Origin: Parabacteroides gordonii MS-1 = DSM 23371
GTDB taxonomy: Bacteria > Bacteroidota > Bacteroidia > Bacteroidales > Tannerellaceae
Reading direction: 5' to 3'
Assembly (NCBI RefSeq): GCF_000969825.1
Contig: NZ_KQ033919.1
Location: forward strand, 4,290,749-4,354,748
Length of the DNA stretch: 64,000 nt
Part shown: piece after piece, positions 17,004 to 26,545 of the stretch
How the letters are laid out: each line of letters opens with the position of its first letter
Position numbering within the stretch: position 1 is the stretch's first letter
Position numbers and translations under genes: made by a program
Notes under the pieces: model-generated
Told to the model about the DNA's origin: nothing
The model's input: the letters and a program-made list of their open reading frames with translations, nothing else
The model's database searches: none

Positions 17004-18272
17004 ATGAATGTGCGAAAGATACAAAAGTGCAGGTTATGGCTGTGGCCGATGGTGTCGGTCGGCTTCTTGTCTACGTGCTTGGCTTGCAGCAACGAGATTG
17101 CTATTCTACCCGAACCCGATGCGTCTGCCCCCGGTAAGGAACCGCATATCTACATATCCGGAGGTGGCAACGATGATTTGACGGCCGAGACCAAAGGCTG
17201 GGTCGGCCCCGGCGATAACGACGAACCCGACGATGCGCCTAAACTCGATGGGGTTTGCAGGGCGAACAGGATGAAGATTTTTTCTTATAGGTTAAATAAA
17301 TCAGGCCCATATGAAAATGAATTGAAGTTTGTGAAAGAAGAGCAGATCAAAGAACTTAAGTTCGCAAAAAATGACCGTTGGGTACAGCATAGTTATGATT
17401 TTACATCAGATGGGGGTAGTTACAACTGGCTCTCTTTTGCCACATTTGCTTATAATGAAAAAGATATTGCCGATTTTACAGTTTCACCCGGAGATAACCG
17501 GACAACCCCTTCGCTTTCTTTATCTTCTAACATGGGGTATCATACTCCGGAGGTTTATTGTGGAATTGTCGTTTTTAATCCGGGGGATGGGGGATTAGGC
17601 TATACTACTTCCCAGATTAATGACAATGGGGCGATTGGATTTTATGATTTGGCGGGAGCTGATAATTTGTCTGCTCCTCTCTACGGTCGCCTTTACCGCA
17701 TCGTTAGCCAGCTGAATGTGAAAATAACCGATATACCGGTCGATGAGGTGAACAAGCTGGAATTGTATATGTATAATTATCCGACAAAGATAACCTTGCA
17801 CGGTACGCATGGAAAATATTATCCGGTGACGGCAGTGACAGACCCTACGGCTACAACCGGGATCGGTGCCGACGTAGCTCCGGTACTCTTGGCTGCCAGT
17901 GGACAGATTACAACAGGAACCGTAACTCTTTCTTCTTTCCTGCTGCCTAGCGAAATCGGTGCTTATCTGAGGTTGAGGGTGACTTATAAGGGGGGCACGA
18001 CCAAAGAGTTCAACATACAACCCGCCAAAAGCTATTTCCTGACCGGTACCGACGCAGCGGTTTATTCCGTTAACAGTGCTGACTTGAAAAATGGCAATGA
18101 TCTTTATGTCTATGACGGGCGCAAAGGAAAATATTGTTTCTATTCCTACTCGAACGTGCGGGTCAATCTGTCCGGCAAATTTGAAAATTACGCTACGGAT
18201 ACCAGCGAATCGGACATCGTAATTGAGGTAGAGCCTAATTTCGAGAAAAAACATGACTTCCCAATCATATAA
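17004..18272 (+). CDS. Fimbrial accessory (tip-type) lipoprotein
   Basis: A 422-residue precursor with a basic N-terminus, hydrophobic stretch and lipobox LACS near residue 28. A middle part contains TGTVTLSSFLLPSEIGAYLRLRV, a typical beta-sandwich strand set, and the C-terminus ends IVIEVEPNFEKKHDFPII, similar to the assembly strands of the upstream subunits. Position and size fit Mfa3/Mfa4 or FimC/FimD type accessory proteins; I cannot choose. Codons for residues about 92-215 (17280-17640) are strikingly AT-rich against GC-rich flanks, which suggests a replaced ligand-binding module. Confidence 0.6.
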   Translation: MNVRKIQKCRLWLWPMVSVGFLSTCLACSNEIAILPEPDASAPGKEPHIYISGGGNDDLTAETKGWVGPGDNDEPDDAPKLDGVCRANRMKIFSYRLNKSGPYENELKFVKEEQIKELKFAKNDRWVQHSYDFTSDGGSYNWLSFATFAYNEKDIADFTVSPGDNRTTPSLSLSSNMGYHTPEVYCGIVVFNPGDGGLGYTTSQINDNGAIGFYDLAGADNLSAPLYGRLYRIVSQLNVKITDIPVDEVNKLELYMYNYPTKITLHGTHGKYYPVTAVTDPTATTGIGADVAPVLLAASGQITTGTVTLSSFLLPSEIGAYLRLRVTYKGGTTKEFNIQPAKSYFLTGTDAAVYSVNSADLKNGNDLYVYDGRKGKYCFYSYSNVRVNLSGKFENYATDTSESDIVIEVEPNFEKKHDFPII

Positions 18273-18283
18273 AAAATAAAGCT

Positions 18284-19591
18284 ATGGGTACACACCGTTA
18301 TATATACTATCTTCTGTTGATAACCGGGTTTTTATTGTCCGCCTGTTCCAAAGAACTGCCGGAGGAAGAGGCTTCCGGCGACGACGAACAACTGCCCGTT
18401 GCGGAGGTGCCAGTCGAGGTTTCGATCGGTACGGTTTGGTTCACCGACAATACCGGCTCCAAGGCTGCACCGCCCGATGCTACACCCGGCCTGGGTGTTG
18501 ACGGTTCGGATGAAACGGCGGGTGTCGATGCCGTTCGTATCATCGTTTTCCGCCGTCGCGACCTCGACGATAAAAAGGAGGTCGATGAGCAGGCCGCCGG
18601 TCCCAATTCCTTTCTTTATGATCCGAAAAACGATCAGGTTGTCCCTTGCACCAAAGAGGTCGACACCGATCATCGTCTGAAAGCGCGTGGCATTCTGAAA
18701 AAGACCTACGGCTACGAATACCGTGTTATTGCCATAGCCTACGATGCCGACAGGATATTGCCTTACAGTGGCGAACCCGGTAAGACGGATGTTTACAAAG
18801 CCGAAGGGGAGGAGGCTCTTTTCTCTCTGAATACACTCGATGGCGTGGCGTATGAAGATTTTGCGGCGACGCTGAATCAGGGTGGTGTGTGGGAAAGCTT
18901 TTTGAACGGGGCTGGGCTTTCTTCTTATAACACGAAGTATTTAAGTCGCCGGCTCGCTTATGGCCCCCAACTCTTTTATGGTTTTTGCCATACCGGAGAT
19001 GGAAATCCGGTTATCGATTATTCGAAGGAAGATCCGGATGGAAATGTTACAACGAATACTCCGCTCACCGGTATCCTTTACCGCGGGATGGCGAAAGTGG
19101 AAGTGAGGCTGGAGGTCGAAAAATATGAGGAAGGTGCTCTTTATTACGACATCGAATGGATGGGCTTGCTGGCCGATCATGTTTGTACGAAAGTGAAGCT
19201 CAGCGATTATGATGATTTTCTGGCCCCTTCCGATCCGATAACGACGAGTGGGGAGAAGGGAAGCTACACGCTGGTAGACTTTCAGGACAGTAAAAATAAT
19301 ACGGGGGATAATTATGACGGAGGTCATTTTGTGGTGGGGAAAACCGTTGTTTTTACCGCCTGGATGTTACCGACCAAAACGCGGCTGGGGGTACGGATCA
19401 GAAACAGTTACGGGGTGGCAGACCAAAGTGTTCATAACTGCCAGATCCGTGTAGACAACGTTTCGGATGCGGAGAATGCCACCGGGGTTATTTCGCCCGA
19501 TGCGCAGGATAATATCTTTTACCTGCGGCGCAACTATAAGTATGTTTTTACCGGAAAGGTTTCGACCTTACAAAATAATGAACTCGAATAA
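18284..19591 (+). CDS. Fimbrial accessory lipoprotein
   Basis: A 435-residue precursor with signal peptide and lipobox LLSAC near residue 21. An acidic spacer (EEEASGDDEQ) follows, then a fimbrillin-like beta domain (AVRIIVFRRRDLDD, YEYRVIAIAYDADRILPYSG). A second part (GMAKVEVRLEVEKYEEG) continues the beta pattern. Its end (YVFTGKVSTLQNNELE) lacks the donor-strand-like tail of the other subunits, so it may cap the fibre (inference). It sits 11 bp after the previous gene and 12 bp before the giant surface protein, clearly one operon. Confidence 0.6.
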   Translation: MGTHRYIYYLLLITGFLLSACSKELPEEEASGDDEQLPVAEVPVEVSIGTVWFTDNTGSKAAPPDATPGLGVDGSDETAGVDAVRIIVFRRRDLDDKKEVDEQAAGPNSFLYDPKNDQVVPCTKEVDTDHRLKARGILKKTYGYEYRVIAIAYDADRILPYSGEPGKTDVYKAEGEEALFSLNTLDGVAYEDFAATLNQGGVWESFLNGAGLSSYNTKYLSRRLAYGPQLFYGFCHTGDGNPVIDYSKEDPDGNVTTNTPLTGILYRGMAKVEVRLEVEKYEEGALYYDIEWMGLLADHVCTKVKLSDYDDFLAPSDPITTSGEKGSYTLVDFQDSKNNTGDNYDGGHFVVGKTVVFTAWMLPTKTRLGVRIRNSYGVADQSVHNCQIRVDNVSDAENATGVISPDAQDNIFYLRRNYKYVFTGKVSTLQNNELE

Positions 19592-19603
19592 AAGGAGATT
19601 GTT

Positions 19604-22600
19604 ATGAAAAAGAATAATGTATTATATATCATCTTGCTGTTCCTTTTCTTTTGGGGAGGACAGGCAGGCCGTGTTTATGCAGTCGACAATCGTTTCTTTG
19701 CCAGTAAGGAAGAGATGGACTCTATTGTCGCTTCGCATCCCCAAAAGATTATTTTCCAGGATCAAGACCCGACGGTTAATGGCGTTGCGGGTGACGACAA
19801 TGGTAACCTGAGCATCCATTATATGAACAATCGCCGGGCGTTGACCGGAAGGCATTGTACTGTCAACAAACTGATCAACGTGGTCGGGGTAGGTTCGTGG
19901 AATGAGAATATGAGTAATTTGACGAATGATGATTTGGGGGATTATGCAACTTTTCCCAGTGTAGTGGGGGCAGGGGTGACAGTCGATCCGATCGTTAGTA
20001 TCCGGGATATGAAAAATTATTATTCCAAAGGGACGCAGGCGGGGTATTGCATCGTGGCCTCTTCGGGGGATGCCGTCTTGTCGCTCGATATTATCAAGGC
20101 GTTGTCGATAGGCTTTTACCGGGAAGGAGAGTTGGTGGGAACAAAAGTGGTGGAAGAAGGCCAGGATGGAGCGGGGGTTAACCTGTCGTTGATTCAAGTG
20201 CCGGGCTCAGACGAAGCCTGTATAACGTTGACGGCTACTTCCGATTGGGTTTTCGACGAGATTTCTCTCGACCGTTCGGGGGGTGTGCAGGTTTCTGTCG
20301 GTGATATATTGAAAATAAAATACGCATTCGTGGGTAAGGCACGCGAGTTTACGATTACAGAAAATACGGAGAATGGTATACCGGCCTATCAGACTTACAC
20401 GGGAAACACGGGGTTGGCATTGCAGAAGATGGAGGGGTGGAATCCGGTATTGTTAGGAATCCCGTTCCCATTTGTAAAAGCCGAGGTGGAAAAAATGACC
20501 AATGCCGATTATGATGATTATGCTTCGTTGACACCTATTCTTGTCATAGGTTATCAGGGAGGTGCTAAATTCAGGATGAAAGACGGGACGAAGAATGAAA
20601 TATACAAAGCCGGTACTGAAGTCGGTTTTAAGTATCTGTTCGGCTCCGCCCTGGCATTGGATGCCGGGGCATGGATCAGTTTGCTGCTTTTCGATCGTAA
20701 CGGGGATGTCATACAGGAGGAAACCATTTCGGCAGGGGTGCTGAATCTGAGTGTTGCCAAAGGGGGAAGCGGGATTGCTTCGGTGACGGCGACAAAGGAT
20801 TTTTCAGGGGCGGAGCTTCGTTTTCATACCGTTATCGGTATTAACCTGGGGATGATGGGGATTCATTACGGTTTTATTCGCGAGAAACCGGATGTAGATC
20901 ATCATTGCCCTATCAACCCGTCGGTCGACATGAATCTTTGCGAAACGCAATCCAGTATCCAGCTCCAATCCAATCCGGATATCAGTGTGACCTGGACATT
21001 GGAGAAATCCAAACCTGAGACTCCTCCGGCAGATGTGAAGGTCACTCCCGGAGGGTATGTAACGGGTTTGCAAAAAGGCACGTATGTTTTTCGGGCTACT
21101 GCTTCCGATGGTTGTTATGAAGAACTGGAGATTACCAGCGGGATTAATGGTTTGGAGAAACAGTGTGGTAATCCTTTTATAGATGACATGGATCCGACGA
21201 CAGGAAATGTCGGGTATGAGCTTTCTGATACAATTTATGAAACGAGCGGTTCGCTTATTTCTGTAAGTGATTTGGTTAATCCGGGAAATATTATTGATGC
21301 GGAGTTGGGTAATTACGCAACTTATACCAGTGGGCTCAATATTGCGAGCGATTTGAGAATTATTGGTATTAGAACTAAAGACGGAAGTCCTATACATAGC
21401 GGTTTTGAAGAGATTGACAGAGTCCAGGTGGAAAAACCGATACGGATTGGTTTTATTGTCGAGTTTCAGGCTACGGGAGTGGATCTTAGTTTACTTCAAT
21501 TTTTTCAAATACGTTGCTATAATGATAAAGTGCCGGTTTATAGTCATGTGATAGAAGAGTCAAATGCTATTTCTGCCGGGATTGCCGGTTCGGATCAAGC
21601 ACTAAAAGTAAGATACAGCATAGAGGTACCGGCAGTAAATAGTGATGGAAATTTTATTGAGTTTGACGAGTTTATGCTTTGGACTTCCGGGGTATTGAAT
21701 CTGGGGGCTTCAAAAATGAATATTTACTATGCTTTTTCGGAAGAAGCCGACTCTGACTGTAACGACCCATTGGGTTGTGGTTCGATTGTCCTTTCTCATG
21801 AGGTTACCGGTACAACCATCAATGCGGATGAAACGAAGTATGGAAGTGCTATTGCCGTTGCCAATGTGACAGACAATTTGGGGTATTTGGTCGATAGTGA
21901 CCTGAATACGGCAATGACGCTGACAAATACCGTAACAGTCGGAGGAGGAACAACGATTGCTGTCGATATGGGACGGACACTCGATTATCATCATCAATTG
22001 GGTATTGTGGTGGATAATAAAACGTATACGGCTGCTATCAATGTCGGCAACTGGATGACGGTCGAAACATTTTATAAAGGCGTTTCTACCGGGGATAAAT
22101 TTACAGACTGGAAGGTTTTGGGGGCAGATGTAATTGGATTTGGCGACAAGAATTATCTGTTTATGCAGCCTAAAAAACGCTATGACGAGGTGAGGATGAC
22201 AATTGCGAATATTGTCGGTGCACTCGATATACAGCGGTTTTTTGGCCTTTTCCTGCGTAATGATGTCGACAACGATGGTATTCCTGATTGTCAGGATCCG
22301 GAGTCGTGTGATACGTCAATCGGGGATATTGTGATTAACGATGTCTGCGTTGGTGAAACGATCACTGTCAGCGGGAAAGGTACGATAAGTACCGATTATT
22401 ATATTTATTTCAGCGAACCGAGCATACCTTTCATCAAGATTACTTCAGATGAGCAGGGATATTTTACCGCTTCTTATGTGACAAAGACGCCCGGCCATCA
22501 TCAAATGGTTTTTTACGACGGTAGTGGCAAACCGCTGACCGCCGTCGATTACAGCGTACATCCTACCCGGACAACCTGGAAGACAACTGCTTCGAATACT

Positions 22601-24301
22601 GATTGGAATAAATGGGATAATTGGACGGACGGTTCGCCTTATTGCTGCACAGATGTAATTATTCCAAGTAATGCCAAGCTTTATCCGGTTCTTGATGAAG
22701 CAGTCGTGCCGGATGCGCTTGATAAGTATTGCTGCCGGTATATTCATTTTGAACCTCGTGCCGCTGTCGAAAAAACTACGAGGCTGAACTACCGGAAAGC
22801 ATGGGCTGAAATGGAGCTTGTTCCGAATCGTTATTATATGCTTTCAGCCCCGTTAACGAACATGTATACGGGTGATATGTTTATTCCGGCCCTGATGAAT
22901 GGGGTACATACCGGCGATTATTTCACGGAGTTGACAGCCGATAATACTCCTCAAAACCGTTTTAATCCGCGTGTCTATCAACGACTTTGGGCTACTACTG
23001 CAAAAGGACGTTTAATGGATGGTTCGGAAACAACTTTGGCTATTACGACAACTAAGTGGTCGAAAAATTTCAACCATCTGGCACATTTATATCGACCGGG
23101 TAATGGTTTTTCTCTTTGGGTGGATAACGGGCGGTTGTCTGCTAAACAAAGATTTCGTTTCCGCTTCCCGAAAGAGCATACGGAATACAATTATTTCAGC
23201 GACTTCGATCAATCGCAATTAAACATTACAGAAACGTTAGCCAAGGATATCACCGGACGTTTCATTTATGAGCGCGAGGACGTAAACAATCCGATATTCT
23301 CTTATAAAGATGAAACGAGAACGGTTTATACGAATGCGCTTCCGTTGTCGGTAACGCTTACCGCAGAGGAATCTACCAGCCATTTTTTGGTAGGAAATCC
23401 ATTTATGAGTCATATTGATGTAAAGGCATTTCTGGCAGGAAATACAGATGTACAATCGATCAAAATCTACGATGGGAATACTGCGAATACAGTTGTGGCG
23501 GTAGATGCCCAACTCTTGGGTACGGCTGATATTACGGCAATCGCTCCTATGCAGTCTTTCTTTGTAGAGTTGGGAGCGGAGGCTACAACGACAGATATTC
23601 TTTTTACTGAAGATATGTTGCTCGCATCTCCGCAATCGATGTTGAAGCATCAGCCTGAAAGTGCTGGCAGAATCCCGTTCCTGAAAATTGAAGCCGAAAA
23701 TGCTTCGGTAAAGGCGAGTACATTGTTGGTAGGGAATTCATCCGTATTCGATGTAGAGCCGGGAGTGGAGTCATTGTTTGACAATGAAATAAAACCATCG
23801 CTGGCAATCTTTACTGTGCAGGATGAGCAAGCCTACGATATACTGGGTGTGAATGGAGCGACTGAAATACCCTTAGGCATGTGTCTGCAAAAGAATGATA
23901 CGCTGACTTTGTGTTTCCGTGATAATGGCTTGGGATATGCGGCTGACTATGTTTTGTTGGATAAAAAAACGGGTATCCATTACTCTTTGCAGGAGGAAGT
24001 TGTTTTGCAGGGGGTAAGCACGAATGTGGGACGTTTTGCATTGAAGCAGAAACTGGCAACAGCTATAAAGCCGGTTGATAAAAAGGATGTGTATATAACC
24101 GTGGCCGACGAGCATGCGATAGTTAAATCATCAAGTCCGGATATTGTTTATGTCGAAGTGTATACTTTGAACGGAAGTAAGGTTCATAGTCAAAAGTTTC
24201 CGGCAATAGCAGAAGTGAGAATACCTCTTCGCACAGGCATAAACATACTGAAAGTTACATTGAAAGGCGGTACGGTTCGTAACTTTAAGGTTATTGTGTA
24301 A
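19604..24301 (+). CDS. Giant repeat-containing surface protein with T9SS-type C-terminal domain
   Basis: A 1565-residue protein with a cleavable signal peptide (hydrophobic VLYIILLFLFFWGG). Four related beta-rich repeats begin near residues 97, 300, 562 and 762, each marked by a D-x-x-L/Y-x-x-Y/A-A/M-T/S motif (NDDLGDYATF, NADYDDYASL, DAELGNYATY, DSDLNTAMTL). A thrombospondin-3-like calcium motif (DVDNDGIPDCQDPE) lies at about 886. The last 75 residues resemble a T9SS type A sorting domain (VYTLNGSKVHSQKF, GINILKVTLKGG). It ends the fimbrial operon, like Mfa5, the T9SS-exported tip-associated protein of Porphyromonas, but I see no von Willebrand A domain. A calcium-dependent adhesin is the likely role (inference). 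Confidence 0.72.
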   Translation: MKKNNVLYIILLFLFFWGGQAGRVYAVDNRFFASKEEMDSIVASHPQKIIFQDQDPTVNGVAGDDNGNLSIHYMNNRRALTGRHCTVNKLINVVGVGSWNENMSNLTNDDLGDYATFPSVVGAGVTVDPIVSIRDMKNYYSKGTQAGYCIVASSGDAVLSLDIIKALSIGFYREGELVGTKVVEEGQDGAGVNLSLIQVPGSDEACITLTATSDWVFDEISLDRSGGVQVSVGDILKIKYAFVGKAREFTITENTENGIPAYQTYTGNTGLALQKMEGWNPVLLGIPFPFVKAEVEKMTNADYDDYASLTPILVIGYQGGAKFRMKDGTKNEIYKAGTEVGFKYLFGSALALDAGAWISLLLFDRNGDVIQEETISAGVLNLSVAKGGSGIASVTATKDFSGAELRFHTVIGINLGMMGIHYGFIREKPDVDHHCPINPSVDMNLCETQSSIQLQSNPDISVTWTLEKSKPETPPADVKVTPGGYVTGLQKGTYVFRATASDGCYEELEITSGINGLEKQCGNPFIDDMDPTTGNVGYELSDTIYETSGSLISVSDLVNPGNIIDAELGNYATYTSGLNIASDLRIIGIRTKDGSPIHSGFEEIDRVQVEKPIRIGFIVEFQATGVDLSLLQFFQIRCYNDKVPVYSHVIEESNAISAGIAGSDQALKVRYSIEVPAVNSDGNFIEFDEFMLWTSGVLNLGASKMNIYYAFSEEADSDCNDPLGCGSIVLSHEVTGTTINADETKYGSAIAVANVTDNLGYLVDSDLNTAMTLTNTVTVGGGTTIAVDMGRTLDYHHQLGIVVDNKTYTAAINVGNWMTVETFYKGVSTGDKFTDWKVLGADVIGFGDKNYLFMQPKKRYDEVRMTIANIVGALDIQRFFGLFLRNDVDNDGIPDCQDPESCDTSIGDIVINDVCVGETITVSGKGTISTDYYIYFSEPSIPFIKITSDEQGYFTASYVTKTPGHHQMVFYDGSGKPLTAVDYSVHPTRTTWKTTASNTDWNKWDNWTDGSPYCCTDVIIPSNAKLYPVLDEAVVPDALDKYCCRYIHFEPRAAVEKTTRLNYRKAWAEMELVPNRYYMLSAPLTNMYTGDMFIPALMNGVHTGDYFTELTADNTPQNRFNPRVYQRLWATTAKGRLMDGSETTLAITTTKWSKNFNHLAHLYRPGNGFSLWVDNGRLSAKQRFRFRFPKEHTEYNYFSDFDQSQLNITETLAKDITGRFIYEREDVNNPIFSYKDETRTVYTNALPLSVTLTAEESTSHFLVGNPFMSHIDVKAFLAGNTDVQSIKIYDGNTANTVVAVDAQLLGTADITAIAPMQSFFVELGAEATTTDILFTEDMLLASPQSMLKHQPESAGRIPFLKIEAENASVKASTLLVGNSSVFDVEPGVESLFDNEIKPSLAIFTVQDEQAYDILGVNGATEIPLGMCLQKNDTLTLCFRDNGLGYAADYVLLDKKTGIHYSLQEEVVLQGVSTNVGRFALKQKLATAIKPVDKKDVYITVADEHAIVKSSSPDIVYVEVYTLNGSKVHSQKFPAIAEVRIPLRTGINILKVTLKGGTVRNFKVIV

Positions 24302-24304
24302 ATA

Positions 24305-24356
24305 AAAAAGCGACTGTGTCATCTTGTTTTCAAAAACCTGACACAGTCGCTTTTTA
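24305..24356. terminator. Bidirectional terminator ending the fimbrial operon
   Basis: AAAAAGCGACTGTGTC pairs with GACACAGTCGCTTTTT across a 19-base loop. T-runs on both strands let it serve the fimbrial operon and the convergent DUF5606 gene. It is almost the same stem as at 10602-10652, with one compensatory base-pair change. Confidence 0.9.
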
Positions 24357-24372
24357 TACTGATTGAATATTT

Positions 24373-24822
24373 TTATTCAGCTTTTTCTTCGGTGCTGATT
24401 TCTGTTTCAGCTTTTTCTTCTGCAGTGACAGGTGCTTCTTCCGGAGTGAAATCTGTGATTTCTGCGCCGATCAGGATGTTGTACCAGCTTAAAAGCTTTT
24501 TGATATCGCTGGGATATACTCTTTCGCGATCAAAATCTGGCAATACTTCTGCAAAGTAAGTACGCAGTTCTTTCGAATCGGAAGGTACGGTTACCTTTGC
24601 TCCGTTCTCTTTATTTTTTACGCTGGTAAGTACTTCGTGCAAAGGTACTTCTGTCTCAGTTGTATAGATAGCAATATCACCTAATGAGATCACTTTATCT
24701 TTTGCATACGCAGGTACTCTTTTCTTATCTGTCAGCGATTCGACAATCAGCATGTTCTTTCCGTGGGAAACCAATTTAAATAATCCCGGTTTTCCCGAAA
24801 TAGACAAAATAGTCTTCAACAT
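24373..24822 (-). CDS. DUF5606 protein
   Basis: A 149-residue cytosolic protein of the Bacteroidetes DUF5606 family. The start MLKTILSISGKPGLFKLVSHGKN is characteristic, with LIVESL and SLGDIAIYT following as beta strands. The last 25 residues are Glu/Ala/Thr-rich and probably disordered. Function unknown. The gene follows coaE in the same direction after 105 bp and has its own -7 box, so it may be a separate transcript. Confidence 0.8.
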   Translation of the reverse strand: MLKTILSISGKPGLFKLVSHGKNMLIVESLTDKKRVPAYAKDKVISLGDIAIYTTETEVPLHEVLTSVKNKENGAKVTVPSDSKELRTYFAEVLPDFDRERVYPSDIKKLLSWYNILIGAEITDFTPEEAPVTAEEKAETEISTEEKAE

Positions 24823-24860
24823 AATACTTCGTTTTCTAATAGTGTTAAACTTTAAAGCTG

Positions 24861-24868
24861 CAAATGTA
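24861..24868 (-). promoter_or_regulatory. Promoter -7 box for DUF5606 gene
   Basis: Minus strand TACATTTG, 38 bases before the start. Confidence 0.5.
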
Positions 24869-24927
24869 GCATAACTATACGATTTAACCGATACAATCGG
24901 AAAGAAAAATATGAAATAGGGAGTGAT

Positions 24928-25527
24928 TTAAATTGCTTGTTCGCTCGGATTATTTCGAAGCGAAGCCAAAAAAATCTCAACCTGAGGGAGTAATGCCTGT
25001 TTGTCGTCGTTATGGATCACATAATCAGACCGATCTTTTTTAGTCTCATCCGGCAGTTGGCTGTTGATGCGGCTTACGATTTCTTCCCTGGATACATTGT
25101 CGCGCAATAAAGCCCGTTGGATGCGAAGCTCCAGCGGTGCATATATCATCAGGCTTTTATCTACTGCATTATTAAAGCCGGACTCAAAAAGAATGGCCGA
25201 CTCGATGGCGCAGAACTCCGACGACTGCCTTTTTGTCCATTCGGTAAAATGGCGGTCGACTTCCGGATGTATGATGGCATTAACCTGCTTCAGGTATTCC
25301 GGATTACCGAATATATACGATGCTAATAGTCTTTTGTCCAGTCCTCCATCCGTGTAGAGCTCCTTGCCGAATAAAGCGGTCAGCTTTTCTTTGATCACGG
25401 GGGAGGTGGCTGTGAGTAGTTTACTTTCGGTATCTGCCACGTAGACAGGTATGCCGTATAAGTTTAATAAGGAAGCAACAACAGATTTGCCGCTTCCGAT
25501 ACCACCGGTTATGCCTATTTTAATCAT
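24928..25527 (-). CDS. coaE: Dephospho-CoA kinase
   Basis: A 199-residue P-loop kinase. The Walker A motif GITGGIGSGKS is at residues 5-15, and the CoaE motif YVADTESK follows. It phosphorylates the 3'-hydroxyl of the ribose in dephospho-CoA, the last step of CoA synthesis, in the cytosol. Length and motifs are normal. The start overlaps the end of the ybbR-like gene by 8 bp, so the two are cotranscribed. Confidence 0.95.
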   Translation of the reverse strand: MIKIGITGGIGSGKSVVASLLNLYGIPVYVADTESKLLTATSPVIKEKLTALFGKELYTDGGLDKRLLASYIFGNPEYLKQVNAIIHPEVDRHFTEWTKRQSSEFCAIESAILFESGFNNAVDKSLMIYAPLELRIQRALLRDNVSREEIVSRINSQLPDETKKDRSDYVIHNDDKQALLPQVEIFLASLRNNPSEQAI

Positions 25528-26533
25528 GTAGGTTGTTTTGTTCCAGTATGAATTCTATTTTATCCGGAACAAGAGTTGCAGAAGTTACCCAATCCGGCTT
25601 TTTAGTCAGATGAATAGGTAAGGTGCCCGATACGTTTTGTTCCAGGTCTTTAAAAGAAAACTTGATTTCAAAAGCATCTTCCGACAAGTCTTTGAAGCGG
25701 GATAGCGGAACGCTGCATGTCACCTTTGCGATTGAAGGGAAAGTACGCAAGGTATAATGCGGAGGCAGATCTGTACAGAGCACAGGTATCTCCAATGTCT
25801 TTTCCGTAAATTCTTCGATAGGAATTGTTATGGTGACGCTTGTCGGATCATAAGTCGCTTCGTCTACCTTTTGCAACTGGATCGTTTTGGTCACCGTTTT
25901 ATTGCCTTTCTTTATCTCCGTGAATACGGTTTTTGCCTGATTCAGCGTGTCGAGTACCACATCACTGGCATATACGCTGATACTGGCAGGAGAGATTGTG
26001 ATATTTCCGGACACATGAAAGCCCGGGTTTGTTTGTATCGTTCCGTTGAAAACGACCGGTATATCTTTCTTAATGCGTTTGCTGTAGGCCGCTTCGATAA
26101 GTTGAGGTTCGAACCCCATTAAAGTAGTGGTAGCCAACAACTGCTTTTGGATGTCGCTTTGTATAGTCTTTTTGGCGATTGATAAAGAACCGCTTTTCTC
26201 CGCCTGATTTTTCATATTTGCTTCGATAGGGGCAAACGAACGCCCGAAGGAATAGTTCAGCAAAACACTTCCTTTGTCTTTTACTCTTGCAACGACCTCT
26301 TGAGGTGGTGTTCCCGTAAAAGAAATATCCGGTGGAATGTTCTTGTATCTGACCGGAATGTTGATCTCTATTTCATATTCTTGCTGCAAGCTCTGTAATA
26401 GCCAAAAGCCGAAAGACAATAGTACGAAAGAGAAAAAGATTAATGCTTCTTTCCATCTTTGACGACGCAGAAAAGCATTAATCTTTATCCGGGCAGACTT
26501 GAACGATTGGTTTATTCTATCAAGCTGCGACAT
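25520..26533 (-). CDS. YbbR-like domain protein
   Basis: A 337-residue protein with a cytosolic N-terminal segment, one membrane helix (ALIFFSFVLLSFGFWLLQSL, about residues 29-48) and an extracytoplasmic part built of YbbR-type repeats, such as NIPVRYKNIPPDISF and KTLEIPVLCTDLPP. In Firmicutes the YbbR protein CdaR regulates the c-di-AMP cyclase; no cyclase gene is next to it here, so that link is not shown. It lies 12 bp after yajC and overlaps coaE, a standard Bacteroidetes arrangement. Confidence 0.85.
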   Translation of the reverse strand: MSQLDRINQSFKSARIKINAFLRRQRWKEALIFFSFVLLSFGFWLLQSLQQEYEIEINIPVRYKNIPPDISFTGTPPQEVVARVKDKGSVLLNYSFGRSFAPIEANMKNQAEKSGSLSIAKKTIQSDIQKQLLATTTLMGFEPQLIEAAYSKRIKKDIPVVFNGTIQTNPGFHVSGNITISPASISVYASDVVLDTLNQAKTVFTEIKKGNKTVTKTIQLQKVDEATYDPTSVTITIPIEEFTEKTLEIPVLCTDLPPHYTLRTFPSIAKVTCSVPLSRFKDLSEDAFEIKFSFKDLEQNVSGTLPIHLTKKPDWVTSATLVPDKIEFILEQNNLHD

Positions 26534-26545
26534 ATTTGTTGTTTC

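Noticed and set aside
10602-24356. Fimbrial island as an integrated mobile element
   Set aside because: No integrase, transposase, mobilisation gene, tRNA target or direct attachment repeats are visible; the flanking hairpins act as terminators.
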